A DNA stretch of 64,000 bases from Polynucleobacter rarus (lineage in GTDB: Bacteria; Pseudomonadota; Gammaproteobacteria; Burkholderiales; Burkholderiaceae), in contig NZ_NTGB01000001.1 in the NCBI RefSeq assembly GCF_003072505.1, positions 1,785,955 to 1,849,954 of the forward strand, given 5' to 3'. The position numbers were made by a program, and so were the translations under genes. The notes beneath the pieces are model-generated. The model was given only the letters and a program-made list of their open reading frames with translations, ran no database searches and was not told the origin of the DNA. Positions 52,260-61,957 of the stretch are shown here, piece after piece (position 1 is the stretch's first letter; every line of letters starts with the position of its first letter).

Positions 52260-53153
52260 ATGACGATGACCACCGATATCACTCGAGTACCATCAAACTG
52301 GCCAAACCGCCAGTACAGTCAGTCCTTGCGACTATCGGGCTTCAATTGGCACTTTCAGTTATGTAAGCATCCAGACCCAAACGCAAAGTCGCTGCTTTTT
52401 ATTCACGGCACGGGCGCATCAACCCATTCTTGGGCCAATATTTTCAATCACTTTCGGGCGAATTACACCGTTCTGGCGATTGATTTACCTGGACACGGCT
52501 TTAGTCGTGGCGCTCAAAAATCTCAATTGCATATCGATGAAATTGCAAAACACTTAAAGCTTTTGCTTGAAACTCTTGAGATACCAACACCAAATATCAT
52601 CATCGGACATTCCGCAGGTACGAATTGTGCCTTGGCATTAAGCTTGCTTCTCACTAAACCGCCCGAAGCAGTGATTGGTTTTAATCCTTCCTTAGTAAGT
52701 CCACCCAGCAGCTTGTTGTTTTTTCTAGGGCCACTAATTAATCCTTTGATGACTTCAGGACTGACGGCAAGCTTTCTTGCCGCGAGCATTCCTAAAACCA
52801 ATATGATTAACAAATTATTGGATTCGACCAACTCGATACTGAGTGAAGAACAACGCGAACCCTATCGATATTTGTTCAAAGAACAAAGTCATATTTATGG
52901 TTCAATGAACTTTATGGCAGCTTCCGATATACCAGTATTACTTACCAAGAGCTCGCTCATTCAAACCCAATTTATTTTTGTAGTCGGCAAACAAGATCTG
53001 TGGGTAAAACAATCTGCCCTCATACCAATTTTAGATAAATACTTTCCTGAGGCAACTATCTATCTTGAGGAAGGTGGACATTTATTGCCGGAAGTTAGCA
53101 CTCATCGATGTATCGAAATCATTGAAAAAACGATTCACCAACTACCTATTTAA
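52260..53153 (+). CDS. bchO: Alpha/beta hydrolase BchO (Mg-chelatase accessory)
   Basis: BchO lies next to bchI and bchD in most photosynthesis clusters; its biochemical role is undefined. The 297-residue protein has the alpha/beta hydrolase oxyanion region LLFIHGTGASTHSWANIF, the nucleophile elbow GHSAGTNCALAL (Ser about 117), and a late Asp/His pair (GKQDLWVK, GGHLLPE). It starts near 52260 with no strong ribosome-binding site; an ATG six nt later is possible. It is divergent from crtE and convergent with bchD. Confidence 0.85.
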   Translation: MTMTTDITRVPSNWPNRQYSQSLRLSGFNWHFQLCKHPDPNAKSLLFIHGTGASTHSWANIFNHFRANYTVLAIDLPGHGFSRGAQKSQLHIDEIAKHLKLLLETLEIPTPNIIIGHSAGTNCALALSLLLTKPPEAVIGFNPSLVSPPSSLLFFLGPLINPLMTSGLTASFLAASIPKTNMINKLLDSTNSILSEEQREPYRYLFKEQSHIYGSMNFMAASDIPVLLTKSSLIQTQFIFVVGKQDLWVKQSALIPILDKYFPEATIYLEEGGHLLPEVSTHRCIEIIEKTIHQLPI

Positions 53154-53162
53154 AGGAAAAAA

Positions 53163-53291
53163 ATGAGCCTTACTTTAAAATTAATTTGTATCGGACTAGG
53201 TGTTTTTGGCCTTGCAATGTTTCTTAGAGCGTATCACTTTGGTAACCAATCCATGGGCAGAATCGGCGAATCTAAAAAGAATAAGTCCTAA
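53163..53291 (+). CDS. Small single-span membrane protein after bchO (42 aa)
   Basis: AAAGG lies about 6 nt before the ATG, 9 nt after the bchO stop. The 42-residue product is one membrane helix (MSLTLKLICIGLGVFGLAMF) with a basic tail (GRIGESKKNKS). Its end is 9 bp from the bchD stop on the other strand. It may be co-expressed with bchO. No family is recognised. Confidence 0.5.
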   Translation: MSLTLKLICIGLGVFGLAMFLRAYHFGNQSMGRIGESKKNKS

Positions 53292-53300
53292 AACGCCACT

Positions 53301-55136
53301 TCAATCAATTAACATTTTTGCCGCTTCGACAACTGAGGCTGATTTACCTTGAGGTAGTGGCAAATAGTGCGCACCAAGCTCACTCGCAATTCTTTGATTC
53401 GTTTCTTGGGGTCGCATTGAAGTGTCAATAAATAACATTTGTAATTGCTCCGCTCGCGCTTTTTTAGCACAGGCTAGTGCATCTTGAAAGGCTTGTTCAC
53501 GCCCTCCCACGCCATCAAGGGTTACGTTTGCTCGACCATCCGTTAAAAGAATTAGTAACGGAGTTTGACCTTTAGACTTTAATTTTTTACCGAATTGTGC
53601 GGCATCCTGGATCGCTGCAGCAAGTGGTGTTCCTCCGCCACCTGGCATGCCAGATAATAGACGCTTAGCTCTTACCAGCGACCTCGTGGGGGGCAGAACC
53701 AACTCTGCCGCTTTGCCACGGAAAGTAATGAGGGCCACCTGGTCTCTGCGGATATAACATTGAGCGAGGAGTAACTCTACTGCGCCCTTAGCTTCGGATA
53801 AACGCTCCATGGCCGATGAACCTGATGCATCCACCACAAAGACCGTAACAGTGCTGGTGCGCTGGACATATTGTTTGAGATAAATATCATCTACCTTAAT
53901 AATGATCCCTTTAGCAGTTGCCCGCTCTCCTTGCATTTCTAAACGCCGAATTTTTTGCCAAGGACTCGCCGCCTGGATCGTCTTTAAAATGTCGACTTTA
54001 TGCTTATAACTTGGTCGACCTTTACGAGAAGGCATCGCTTGACCACTCAGTAATCCTTTTTGTAATTGGCCAACTTTTCCTTGAGCGCTTGCATTTGATT
54101 TAATCATTTTCTGTTTTTGATCAAACGAATCCAACAAGGTTTGTGACAAAGTGGCTTTGCTTGCTTCAATGATCATCTCCTCTAAATCTTCACGATTTAA
54201 GCTTGGAGGCTCTGGCTTGTCTTGATTTCTTTCATCCGTTGACTCTTGTTCAGAGGGGGGTGGCTCAATTGGCGGAGGCGGTAAATCGTTTGGATTGGGT
54301 GCCTCATCCGGAGGTGGTTCTTTACTCTCTGGTGGAGACTCTTCTGCTGGATCCTGCTCTAGTTGTTCTTCTTTAGGTTGAGGTAGGCGCGTAATACGAT
54401 GAGCAAATACTAAGCGAGTTGCCGTCTGAATATCACCCTGTTCAAGGTAATCCCCTCCACGCAATGCTGCAAGAACACGTGCTGCCCGAGCAACATATAA
54501 ACCTACCCGTAAGGAATCTATTCCAAATGATTGCGCTGCAATCATCATCGCTTCCAACGCTTCAATGGGCACTTCTATTTGCTTAAAATTTGCTCGGATT
54601 TGCAAAATATCAATTGGCTCCAAAGCAAACTCACAATGACGATAAGACAGCCCCTCTAAGTTAATCTGAAAGCCTAATCGCTCTTCCAAGCGAGATAATA
54701 AATGTTGATCTTCCTCTGTCAGGCTTTCGTCAAAAGCAATCATGCCGAATTGTCCCGTGGTATCAAAAGCTTGGGTCAATAAGGCAGCAGTATGAGATTT
54801 CATGCGCTCGGCCATCGGCATGAGGAGTAAACCATCATGGATTTGATCCAAAATTCCCAGTGAGTAGACCTTTTTTTGTTGAGCTAAGGTTTTCAATAAA
54901 TCTAGCTCGCCAATGAGAGCACCTTCATCTGCATTGCTTGGTACTTTAATGAGCGAGACTTGACCGTTGATCAAATTCTGTAAGCCTTTTAACCATTGAT
55001 CTCGGACAGGTCCCGCCTGAGATTTGACCCAAATGCCACCAAGTCCTGCTGGGTCGATTGCGACAATTTTTGCAATCAAACAAGCATCAGACCAACGCCT
55101 TTGGTCCTGCTCGGAGTCTAGTCTAGACTGCTCCAT
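53301..55136 (-). CDS. bchD: Magnesium chelatase subunit BchD
   Basis: BchD couples the BchI motor to BchH. The 611 residues have an inactive AAA+ half (about 1-240; no Walker A), a Pro/Glu-rich acidic linker (about 255-310, with EESPPESKEPPPDEAPNPND), and a C-terminal vWA domain with MIDAS-type FVVDASGSSAMERLSEAKG (about 430). The LLTDGRANVTLDG block follows. It directly abuts bchI. Confidence 0.94.
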   Translation of the reverse strand: MEQSRLDSEQDQRRWSDACLIAKIVAIDPAGLGGIWVKSQAGPVRDQWLKGLQNLINGQVSLIKVPSNADEGALIGELDLLKTLAQQKKVYSLGILDQIHDGLLLMPMAERMKSHTAALLTQAFDTTGQFGMIAFDESLTEEDQHLLSRLEERLGFQINLEGLSYRHCEFALEPIDILQIRANFKQIEVPIEALEAMMIAAQSFGIDSLRVGLYVARAARVLAALRGGDYLEQGDIQTATRLVFAHRITRLPQPKEEQLEQDPAEESPPESKEPPPDEAPNPNDLPPPPIEPPPSEQESTDERNQDKPEPPSLNREDLEEMIIEASKATLSQTLLDSFDQKQKMIKSNASAQGKVGQLQKGLLSGQAMPSRKGRPSYKHKVDILKTIQAASPWQKIRRLEMQGERATAKGIIIKVDDIYLKQYVQRTSTVTVFVVDASGSSAMERLSEAKGAVELLLAQCYIRRDQVALITFRGKAAELVLPPTRSLVRAKRLLSGMPGGGGTPLAAAIQDAAQFGKKLKSKGQTPLLILLTDGRANVTLDGVGGREQAFQDALACAKKARAEQLQMLFIDTSMRPQETNQRIASELGAHYLPLPQGKSASVVEAAKMLID

Positions 55137-56162
55137 TTACTTTTGAAATAGTTCTTCTAATGCACGTTCAATACGAACAGTTGAACCTGTATCGTCGAGT
55201 GGATCACGTCGCAGTCGATGCCTTAGCGCGTAGGGAGCAATGCGCTTTAGCATCTCTAAATTAGCAATTTTCTTATTCTCAAATGCGCAAATAGCCCTGA
55301 TGGTGCGCATCATCGTCAGCTCACCGCGCAGACCGTCAGCTCCTAAATGAGCGCATAACTGAGATACCTGAATCAGGATCTCATCATTAACTTGCACCTT
55401 TAGAAGTCTTTTACGGGAGGCAATGATTTTTTCTCGTAATTCATTTTGTGCCTCAGACCATTGCTGAATAAAGGCCTCAGGATCACGTTCATATAATTCG
55501 CGACGTTTAATGATTTCAATACGGGTCATGACTTCACTCGGAGTCTTCACCTCTACAGATAAGCCAAAACGGTCTAATAGTTGCGGACGTAACTCACCCT
55601 CTTCAGGATTACCACTGCCAATTAACACAAATTTTGCTGGGTGACGAATACTCAAGCCGTCACGTTCCACCACGTTTTCGCCGGACGCAGCAACATCAAT
55701 CAGTAAATCGACTAAATGATCCTCTAATAAATTAACCTCATCAATATATAAATAACCACGATTCGCTTTAGCTAATAACCCACTTTCAAATGACTTCACC
55801 CCTTGAGACAAAGCTTTCTCAATATCTAAAGAGCCAACAATACGATCTTCTGTAGCGCCAAGTGGTAAATCTACGACTGGGGCATCAATAGTTTGGGACT
55901 TAAATTTTTTACCAGCTGCTTTTAGAGCAGCGCAGTTACTACATAAAACCTTACCCATCGGGTCACAATGGTAGCTGCAACCTTCAACAGCACTCATCGA
56001 CGGCAGTAAAGCAGCTAGAGACCTAACCATTGTTGACTTACCGGTTCCACGATCTCCAAACACTAGCACTCCACCAATACTTGGATCAATCGTCGAAAGA
56101 ATCATCGCCAACTTCATTTCTTCTTGGCCAACAATTGCTGTAAATGGAAAATTTAAAGCCAT
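55137..56162 (-). CDS. bchI: Magnesium chelatase ATPase subunit BchI
   Basis: BchI is the AAA+ motor of Mg chelatase. The 341-residue protein has Walker A GDRGTGKST (36-44), a Walker B block GYLYIDEVNLL, the sensor ERDGLSIRHPAKFVLIGSGN and the arginine-finger region EEGELRPQLLDRFGLSVEV. It begins the short bchID operon. The 335-bp region upstream, shared with the appA-like gene, contains one PpsR-type site and one dyad and no other gene. Confidence 0.95.
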   Translation of the reverse strand: MALNFPFTAIVGQEEMKLAMILSTIDPSIGGVLVFGDRGTGKSTMVRSLAALLPSMSAVEGCSYHCDPMGKVLCSNCAALKAAGKKFKSQTIDAPVVDLPLGATEDRIVGSLDIEKALSQGVKSFESGLLAKANRGYLYIDEVNLLEDHLVDLLIDVAASGENVVERDGLSIRHPAKFVLIGSGNPEEGELRPQLLDRFGLSVEVKTPSEVMTRIEIIKRRELYERDPEAFIQQWSEAQNELREKIIASRKRLLKVQVNDEILIQVSQLCAHLGADGLRGELTMMRTIRAICAFENKKIANLEMLKRIAPYALRHRLRRDPLDDTGSTVRIERALEELFQK

Positions 56163-56249
56163 GTTTATTCTCTCTTATATAGCTATTTTTGATTTTTAAA
56201 AAGGATTGAATAATCTAACATATATTTTTTTAATGAAAATTCACAAAGC

Positions 56250-56265
56250 CTAGTACTTTCCCTAA
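56250..56265. promoter_or_regulatory. TTAGGG-N4 dyad between bchI and the BLUF gene
   Basis: The plus-strand sequence CTAGTA-CTTT-CCCTAA matches the dyad found at bchC (shared AGTA left half and CCCTAA right half). Here it lies 15 bp on the bchI side of the PpsR-type site. Confidence 0.4.
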
Positions 56266-56280
56266 GAATTGAAATTATTG

Positions 56281-56298
56281 TGTAAATTATAATTGACA
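56281..56298. promoter_or_regulatory. PpsR-type operator between bchI and the BLUF gene
   Basis: A perfect TGT-N12-ACA site (TGTAAATTATAATTGACA) lies in the divergent region. A half site TGT follows 7 bp later, but no full second copy is found. The rest of 56163-56497 shows no gene. Confidence 0.5.
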
Positions 56299-56497
56299 TA
56301 ATTGGTGTAATTTAATAAATTTATTACTTAATTCGTTTTTTTGCAAAAGGAAAACGCTTCCGTTTTATTAGCTCATCAAAAATAGATGTTTAGATCTGAT
56401 CTTTTTCAATTTCAACATCTTCTGAATTGGGCCGAGGAACTTGCAGATTGAAGAAGCTTGAACAAACTAGTTCAAGTCATCATAAAGAGGAGATGAT

Positions 56498-57703
56498 GTG
56501 AGTCCATTAATGACTAAAGCAATAGACTTAATATTGCCAAAAAATGTATCTCAAGCTCCTGTTATCGCCCATTTATCCTATCGCAGTAAGGCTTTACAAG
56601 TATTTAATGATGATCAGTTAGGCGAACTAGAATTAGCAGCTTCTACTAATAATAAAAAACTTGGTGTTACCGGTATATTTTTATATAACAATGGAGATTT
56701 TTTTCAATCCATTGAAGGCCCCCCAGATAAACTGGAGAGCACGTGGGCAAAAATCCTCGCTGATGATCGCCATTCCATCACTGAAATCCAACCTTTAAGC
56801 TACTCACCTTATAGGTTGTATTCTGGCTGGAACATGAAGCTATTTAAACAAAAAAATATCTATAAAAGCTCGATTGATTCATACAGCCCTCAAAATAGAA
56901 CCTCTGACTTATTATTTAATCTTGTAAGAGAAGATATTTGGCCTGCTCTATTAAAGAATCATGAGTTAAATCAGGCTCCAACAGTCCGTGATACTTATGA
57001 AATACATCGCCTAGCAAAGCTTTTAATCACTGACCAGTCTGATTTACCTGAACAAATGTTACAAGCTTATTTTCAGAAAAATAACCAGTCCTTAGGTAAC
57101 TTTTATTCCTTTGTCATCGGTCCTCTAGCATTATATTTAGGAGACCTCAGTTCTGAGGACTTATTTAATGAATTTGAAGTAACGATTGCCCTAAATCGGG
57201 CCCTGGTCTTTTTTAGAAAAATACGTCATATCCATTCAGGTTCTTTTATTAGTAATTCACCTAAGGTTACGGTTGCTAACATGCCTGGAGAACAACATAT
57301 TATTTCAAGCGTGATTGACTATGAAATTCTATGGCAAGCAGGTATGGATGTAACACTCAATTTCTCTAAAACGGATGAACAACTTTTAAGTTATGTACAT
57401 ACCAATAAAATTGATGTTTTAGATCTATCCCAAAGTCCAACTCTTTTTAAAGCAAGTCAGTTAGCGCGTTTAAAAATGCTCATTGGGCATATTTATGATT
57501 ATTCTTTGAATCCTAAAATCGCCATCATCCTTAAAGGACGTGGATTCTCGAATCTTTCAAAAAATCATGAAAGTTTTGGCGCTGATTTAATTTGTAACGT
57601 AACAAATGAACTGAAAAAAAATGTGCTTGATGTCTTTAATCAGTCTCTAACCGTACCTAAACCGATTCAAATCCTCAAGAAATTAAAGACCATCATCCAT
57701 TAA
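56498..57703 (+). CDS. appA: AppA-like BLUF photoreceptor, antirepressor of PpsR
   Basis: The 401-residue protein starts at a GTG with AGGAG 5 nt upstream. Residues 22-115 form a BLUF flavin domain. The key AppA residues align at constant spacing: Tyr28, Asn52, Gln70, Trp111 and Met113 (AppA Tyr21, Asn45, Gln63, Trp104, Met106). The C-terminal half (about 140-390) has the AppA/SCHIC pattern, with FNEFEVTIALNRAL, PGEQHIISSVIDYEILWQAG and a His in GEQH. No Cys-rich tail like that of Rhodobacter AppA is present. A role in blue-light relief of PpsR repression is inferred. Confidence 0.88.
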   Translation: MSPLMTKAIDLILPKNVSQAPVIAHLSYRSKALQVFNDDQLGELELAASTNNKKLGVTGIFLYNNGDFFQSIEGPPDKLESTWAKILADDRHSITEIQPLSYSPYRLYSGWNMKLFKQKNIYKSSIDSYSPQNRTSDLLFNLVREDIWPALLKNHELNQAPTVRDTYEIHRLAKLLITDQSDLPEQMLQAYFQKNNQSLGNFYSFVIGPLALYLGDLSSEDLFNEFEVTIALNRALVFFRKIRHIHSGSFISNSPKVTVANMPGEQHIISSVIDYEILWQAGMDVTLNFSKTDEQLLSYVHTNKIDVLDLSQSPTLFKASQLARLKMLIGHIYDYSLNPKIAIILKGRGFSNLSKNHESFGADLICNVTNELKKNVLDVFNQSLTVPKPIQILKKLKTIIH

Positions 57704-57739
57704 AAGGTATCGTAAAAATTAACACCTTTCAATAAAGTT

Positions 57740-58675
57740 TTAGTCTTTCAAGAAATCTTTCAAATAGGGCAAACTTCTTTGAGGATCTTCTTCTTGAGGT
57801 AAGTGGCCCATTTCAGGAATTTTTTGCAATCTCGCCTGTGGCATGAGATGAAGATAATCCTGTGCGTTTTGAATCGGAATCATCCCGTCTTGTTCGCCCC
57901 AAAGAAGAAGTACTGGGCAATGAATATCCTTTAGGTATAAATTGGGGTCTTTTAAAATAGTCTGACGCATTCTATCTACCATCGCCCGACGGTTGCCTGG
58001 CATTAAAGCCAATTCATAATATCGTTCAAACAAAGCTGGGGTTAAAACATTTTTATTAGCATAAGCAAACTCTAAGTTTTGCTTAAACATGAACTGCGGG
58101 AATACATATTCGATGAGGTTCATGTATGGAGGCACCGCTGGCGCTTTGTTATACATCATCCCGGGACTTTCAAAGCCATCGGGAGAGATGAGAACAAGCT
58201 TTGAGACAAGCTCTGGATTTTTGGCTGTGAAATACCAGGCTATCCGTCCACCAATTGAATTTCCCACCAGATAAATTTTCTTCAGTTTTAACTGATTGAT
58301 GATTTCTAAAAGAAGTTGGTTCGTTCGATCATCTGAGTAATCCCCTGCCTGATCAGGCCCACTTAAACCAAAGCCAGGTAAGTCAAAGCGGATAACGCGA
58401 TAGTCTGTATTCAGTTCTTTTGACCACTCTTCCCAAGTATGTAAACTAGCGCCAAAGCCATGAATAAAAACAATTGCAGAACCATTTTTATTTCCTGTAT
58501 CTTGCAGATGAATCCGATCACCGCCAACGTTGATAAACTGACTATAAGAATTACTATATTTGTGTTCTAAATTTTCTTTATTTAGATCAGTCGTCCAAAG
58601 TAATGTAGTCGCTAAAGCCGTCACAAAAAGTAAGAACATAAACAGAATCACCGAAATGCGTAGAACAGTATTCAT
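57740..58675 (-). CDS. Membrane-anchored alpha/beta hydrolase
   Basis: The ATG at 58675 (MNTVLRISVILFMFLLFVTA) gives 311 residues with an N-terminal membrane anchor; a longer frame uses a TTG at 58729. The hydrolase part has IVFIHGFGASLHTWEEW, the nucleophile elbow GNSIGGRIAW, a late Asp in WGEQDGMIP and His in EMGHLPQEEDP. The triad is complete. The substrate is unknown. It borders the photosynthesis cluster but shows none of its regulatory motifs. Confidence 0.8.
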   Translation of the reverse strand: MNTVLRISVILFMFLLFVTALATTLLWTTDLNKENLEHKYSNSYSQFINVGGDRIHLQDTGNKNGSAIVFIHGFGASLHTWEEWSKELNTDYRVIRFDLPGFGLSGPDQAGDYSDDRTNQLLLEIINQLKLKKIYLVGNSIGGRIAWYFTAKNPELVSKLVLISPDGFESPGMMYNKAPAVPPYMNLIEYVFPQFMFKQNLEFAYANKNVLTPALFERYYELALMPGNRRAMVDRMRQTILKDPNLYLKDIHCPVLLLWGEQDGMIPIQNAQDYLHLMPQARLQKIPEMGHLPQEEDPQRSLPYLKDFLKD

Positions 58676-58752
58676 TAAATTGAACAGAAAAATAAAGAAT
58701 TGGGTTGATAAATGGCTACTTTTAAACAATAAAAATAATTAAAATAACCCAA

Positions 58753-59739
58753 ATGAAAATTTTTCTTACCGGAACTTCTGGCTTTGTCGGCTCTCATTTA
58801 CTTCGATTTTTAGAGGATCAAGGCCATCAAGTATTAAGCCATTTCAGGCCACATTACTCAAGTTTGACCTTTGAGCAAAATCATAACATATCCCATATTG
58901 ACCTATTTGATGAGAATTCATTGGTTGCCGAATTGCGAACGATTGACATAATGATTCATTGTGGTGCATTCGTTGGAACTTGGGGAAAAGAAGAGGATTT
59001 CTATCAAAATAATATTTTACTCACTCAGTCCATCATTCGATGTGTCAAAAAAGCAGGCGTGAAACAGTTAATCTATTTAAGTTGTGCTTCAGTGGTCATG
59101 AATCAACCCCAGGCCCTTTTAAATATCACAGAATCTCTTACGCTAACTTATATTGATGGTTTGCCTTATTCAAAGTCAAAAGGCATAGCTGAGCAATTGG
59201 TTTTAGATGCTGGCAAAAAAGATCTAAAAACGATTGCTCTTCGCCCATCCTTTATATGGGGGCCTGGTGACATTGTGGACCGCCAAATTGGTAAGGCTGC
59301 TCAGGCAGGGGAATTTGGTTGGTTTAATCAAGGTGATTATTTATTCTCGACTTGTTATATTGAAAATCTGCATGAGGCCATTTCTAAAGCAATGCAATCA
59401 AATCAAACTGGGCAAGCCTATTTCATTTCGGATGGAGAGGCGATTCGTTTTCGATCATTTATGGAAAAAAGATTACAAATTGGTGACTATCCGATTCCAA
59501 GCCTTTCATTCCCTAATTGGTTTGCCTGGGCTTTAGCAAGATTCACTGAAAATGGTTGGAAATACTTGCCATTAAAGGGCTCGCCACCAATTACAAGAGA
59601 AATGGTAAGACTAACAGGATATCCATTTACTGTCTCAATCGAGAAAGCCCAAGTTGAATTAGGGTATCAGCCTAAATACAGTGTTGAGAAGGCCTTTGTT
59701 CATCTTTCAGGGTTAATACCTAATGCATTAATTGTATGA
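58753..59739 (+). CDS. NAD-dependent epimerase/dehydratase (extended SDR)
   Basis: The 328-residue protein has the NAD motif TGTSGFVGSHLL at 6-17 and the active-site YSKSKG (YxxxK) with a preceding Ser-rich LSCASVVM. RPSFIWGPGD, typical of 3-beta-hydroxysteroid dehydrogenase-like and UDP-sugar epimerase families, follows. The substrate is not evident. It starts 23 bp before hemE's upstream region and is divergent from the hydrolase. Confidence 0.8.
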   Translation: MKIFLTGTSGFVGSHLLRFLEDQGHQVLSHFRPHYSSLTFEQNHNISHIDLFDENSLVAELRTIDIMIHCGAFVGTWGKEEDFYQNNILLTQSIIRCVKKAGVKQLIYLSCASVVMNQPQALLNITESLTLTYIDGLPYSKSKGIAEQLVLDAGKKDLKTIALRPSFIWGPGDIVDRQIGKAAQAGEFGWFNQGDYLFSTCYIENLHEAISKAMQSNQTGQAYFISDGEAIRFRSFMEKRLQIGDYPIPSLSFPNWFAWALARFTENGWKYLPLKGSPPITREMVRLTGYPFTVSIEKAQVELGYQPKYSVEKAFVHLSGLIPNALIV

Positions 59740-59777
59740 AATAATCTTAGAAGCTTGCAACGAATAATAAAGAAAAC

Positions 59778-60884
59778 ATGATGATAGAAAACGATATTTT
59801 TTTAAAGGCTTGTAGGTACGAAGAAACAGACAGAACGCCGGTCTGGCTCATGCGACAAGCAGGCAGATACCTACCTGAGTATCAGGCTACACGAGCCAAA
59901 GCTGGTAATTTTATGGGGCTAGCTAAAAGTCCTTCCTATGCTGCTGAAGTGACACTTCAACCGCTAGATCGATATGATTTAGATGCAGCTATATTATTCT
60001 CAGATATTCTCACTATTCCAGACGCCATGGGATTAGGTTTGAGTTTTGTGAATGGTGAAGGCCCACAATTCGCCAACCCACTCAATACTGAACAAGCCGT
60101 TCTAGATTTACAAGTTGCTGATATGGGTCAACTTGATTACGTATTTAACGCTGTCAAAGAAATCAGAAAATCATTGATGCAAAATGGTAAACAGCGTGTA
60201 CCACTCATCGGATTTTCTGGCAGTCCTTGGACACTTGCTTGTTACATGATTGAAGGTAGCGGTTCAAAAGACTTCTTAAACACGAAGAAAATGTTATACA
60301 ACCGTCCAGACTTAATGAACCGTATTTTAGATATTAATGTCGAGTCTGTTGCCCAATACCTTGAACTGCAAATCGATGCCGGTGCGCAAGCAGCGATGAT
60401 CTTCGATACATGGGGTGGCATGCTCAGTAGCGGGGACTATCAGAAATTTTCCTTAGACCCGATGAATAAAATCATCAAACGAATTAAGTCCAATAAGAAA
60501 TATGAGTCAGTACCAGTGATCATCTTTACCAAAGGCGGTGGAGGTTGGCTACCAGCAATGGCTAATTCTGGGGCAGATGTCATTGGCCTAGACTGGACGA
60601 TTGAATTGAAACTAGCAAGACAGACTCTTGACCAAACTGGTAAAAAAATTGCTATCCAAGGTAACGTTGATCCGCTTCTTTTACTTGCGAATCCGAAAGA
60701 AATTGAGCGAAGAGTGACCGAGAGTATTTCGAATCTTGCTGATGCAAAAGTGAATGGCTCCCACCCACTCAATGGCCATGTATTTAACCTTGGGCATGGC
60801 ATTAATCAATTGACGCCTCCAGAACATGTACACAGTTTAATTGCGGCGGTCAAAGAGGCCTCGACCCGACTCAGAGGAAAATAA
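59778..60884 (+). CDS. hemE: Uroporphyrinogen decarboxylase (HemE)
   Basis: HemE decarboxylates uroporphyrinogen III to coproporphyrinogen III, on the shared path to heme and bacteriochlorophyll. The 368-residue protein has the signature [17 protein letters not shown] near the N-terminus and the second motif [18 protein letters not shown]. The tail block [16 protein letters not shown] is present. Its stop shares one base with the hemC start (TAATG), so the two are coupled. Location beside the photosynthesis cluster suits coordinated tetrapyrrole supply. Confidence 0.95.
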   Translation: MMIENDIFLKACRYEETDRTPVWLMRQAGRYLPEYQATRAKAGNFMGLAKSPSYAAEVTLQPLDRYDLDAAILFSDILTIPDAMGLGLSFVNGEGPQFANPLNTEQAVLDLQVADMGQLDYVFNAVKEIRKSLMQNGKQRVPLIGFSGSPWTLACYMIEGSGSKDFLNTKKMLYNRPDLMNRILDINVESVAQYLELQIDAGAQAAMIFDTWGGMLSSGDYQKFSLDPMNKIIKRIKSNKKYESVPVIIFTKGGGGWLPAMANSGADVIGLDWTIELKLARQTLDQTGKKIAIQGNVDPLLLLANPKEIERRVTESISNLADAKVNGSHPLNGHVFNLGHGINQLTPPEHVHSLIAAVKEASTRLRGK

Positions 60885-61828
60885 TGAATCAGCCAAACAC
60901 ACCTAGCCGTCTAGTTATTGCATCTCGTGAAAGTCGCTTAGCGATGTGGCAGGCAGAGTATTTGCGGGACTGCCTTAAAAATCTTTATCCAGAATGTGAC
61001 GTACAAATACTTGGCATGACGACAAGGGGTGATCAAATCTTAGATAAGGCCCTCTCCAAAGTTGGTGGAAAAGGTCTTTTTGTTAAAGAACTCGAAACCG
61101 CAATGGCGGAAGGTCGTGCAGATTTAGCAGTGCACTCATTAAAAGATGTGCCGATGGTGATGCCAGAGGGATTTGAATTAGCCTGCGTGATGGCTCGGGA
61201 AGATGCGCGCGATGCTTTTGTATCTAATCACTTTAAGAGTCTAGAAGAGCTACCTCCAGGTTCTGTTGTGGGAACCTCTAGTCTACGTAGAGAATCCATT
61301 TTAAAAGCACGTTTTCCGCATTTAGTGATTGAGCCCCTACGTGGCAATTTGGATACTCGTCTAGGCAAATTAGACAGTGGTATATTTCAAGCCATTATTT
61401 TGGCTGCGGCAGGTTTAAAACGCTTAGGCTTGGCAAATCGTATTGCTGCATTTTTACCATTAGATATTTATACTCCCGCACCAAGTCAAGGCGCATTAGG
61501 GATTGAAACCTTAAGCAGTAATCCGCAGATTAAAGAGTGGTTAGCGCCTTTGAATGACTTACCTACCTTACTTGCTGTTTCAGGCGAAAGAATGGTTTCT
61601 CGCCAACTGGGCGGTTCCTGCGAAGTTCCGCTGGCTGCTTATGCAAGTTGGGAGAATCAACAAATGCACATGCGCTCTTTTGTGGCGAGTGTTGATGGGA
61701 GTAAGATTTGTCAGGCAACTGGACAGGCTACTGTCAATAGTGTCGCTGATGCTGAGGCACTCGGCTTAAGTCTTGCTCAAGAATTATTAGCGCAAGGTGC
61801 AGAAAAATTCATTAAATCCCCCATCTAA
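60884..61828 (+). CDS. hemC: Hydroxymethylbilane synthase (HemC)
   Basis: HemC (porphobilinogen deaminase) polymerises four porphobilinogens. The 314-residue protein carries the dipyrromethane cofactor cysteine at 246 ([13 protein letters not shown]). The substrate-binding arginines are in [10 protein letters not shown] and [13 protein letters not shown], and the catalytic Asp is in HSLKDVP. The length is typical. It starts with an ATG overlapping the hemE stop and ends before a strong terminator. Confidence 0.95.
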   Translation: MNQPNTPSRLVIASRESRLAMWQAEYLRDCLKNLYPECDVQILGMTTRGDQILDKALSKVGGKGLFVKELETAMAEGRADLAVHSLKDVPMVMPEGFELACVMAREDARDAFVSNHFKSLEELPPGSVVGTSSLRRESILKARFPHLVIEPLRGNLDTRLGKLDSGIFQAIILAAAGLKRLGLANRIAAFLPLDIYTPAPSQGALGIETLSSNPQIKEWLAPLNDLPTLLAVSGERMVSRQLGGSCEVPLAAYASWENQQMHMRSFVASVDGSKICQATGQATVNSVADAEALGLSLAQELLAQGAEKFIKSPI

Positions 61829-61857
61829 TTAATACGGGTAGATTTACTGCTTTCATT

Positions 61858-61903
61858 AAATCCTAAAGAATAAAAATTTCTTTTTATTCTTTAGGATTTT
61901 TTT
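61858..61903 (+). terminator. Rho-independent terminator after hemC
   Basis: A long perfect stem (AAATCCTAAAGAATAAAAA pairing with its complement) with a TTTC loop is followed by a T run. It ends the hemEC unit and isolates the next operon. Confidence 0.9.
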
Positions 61904-61957
61904 CGATTAGAATCTTAATATAAAAAAGAGTTAAGCTCAAAAATATTAGGAGACATA

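Noticed and set aside
57710..57735. Weak inverted repeat (AAAGGT...ACCTTT) between the BLUF gene and the hydrolase
   Set aside because: The stem is only 6-7 bp and AT-rich with no T run; too weak to call a terminator.
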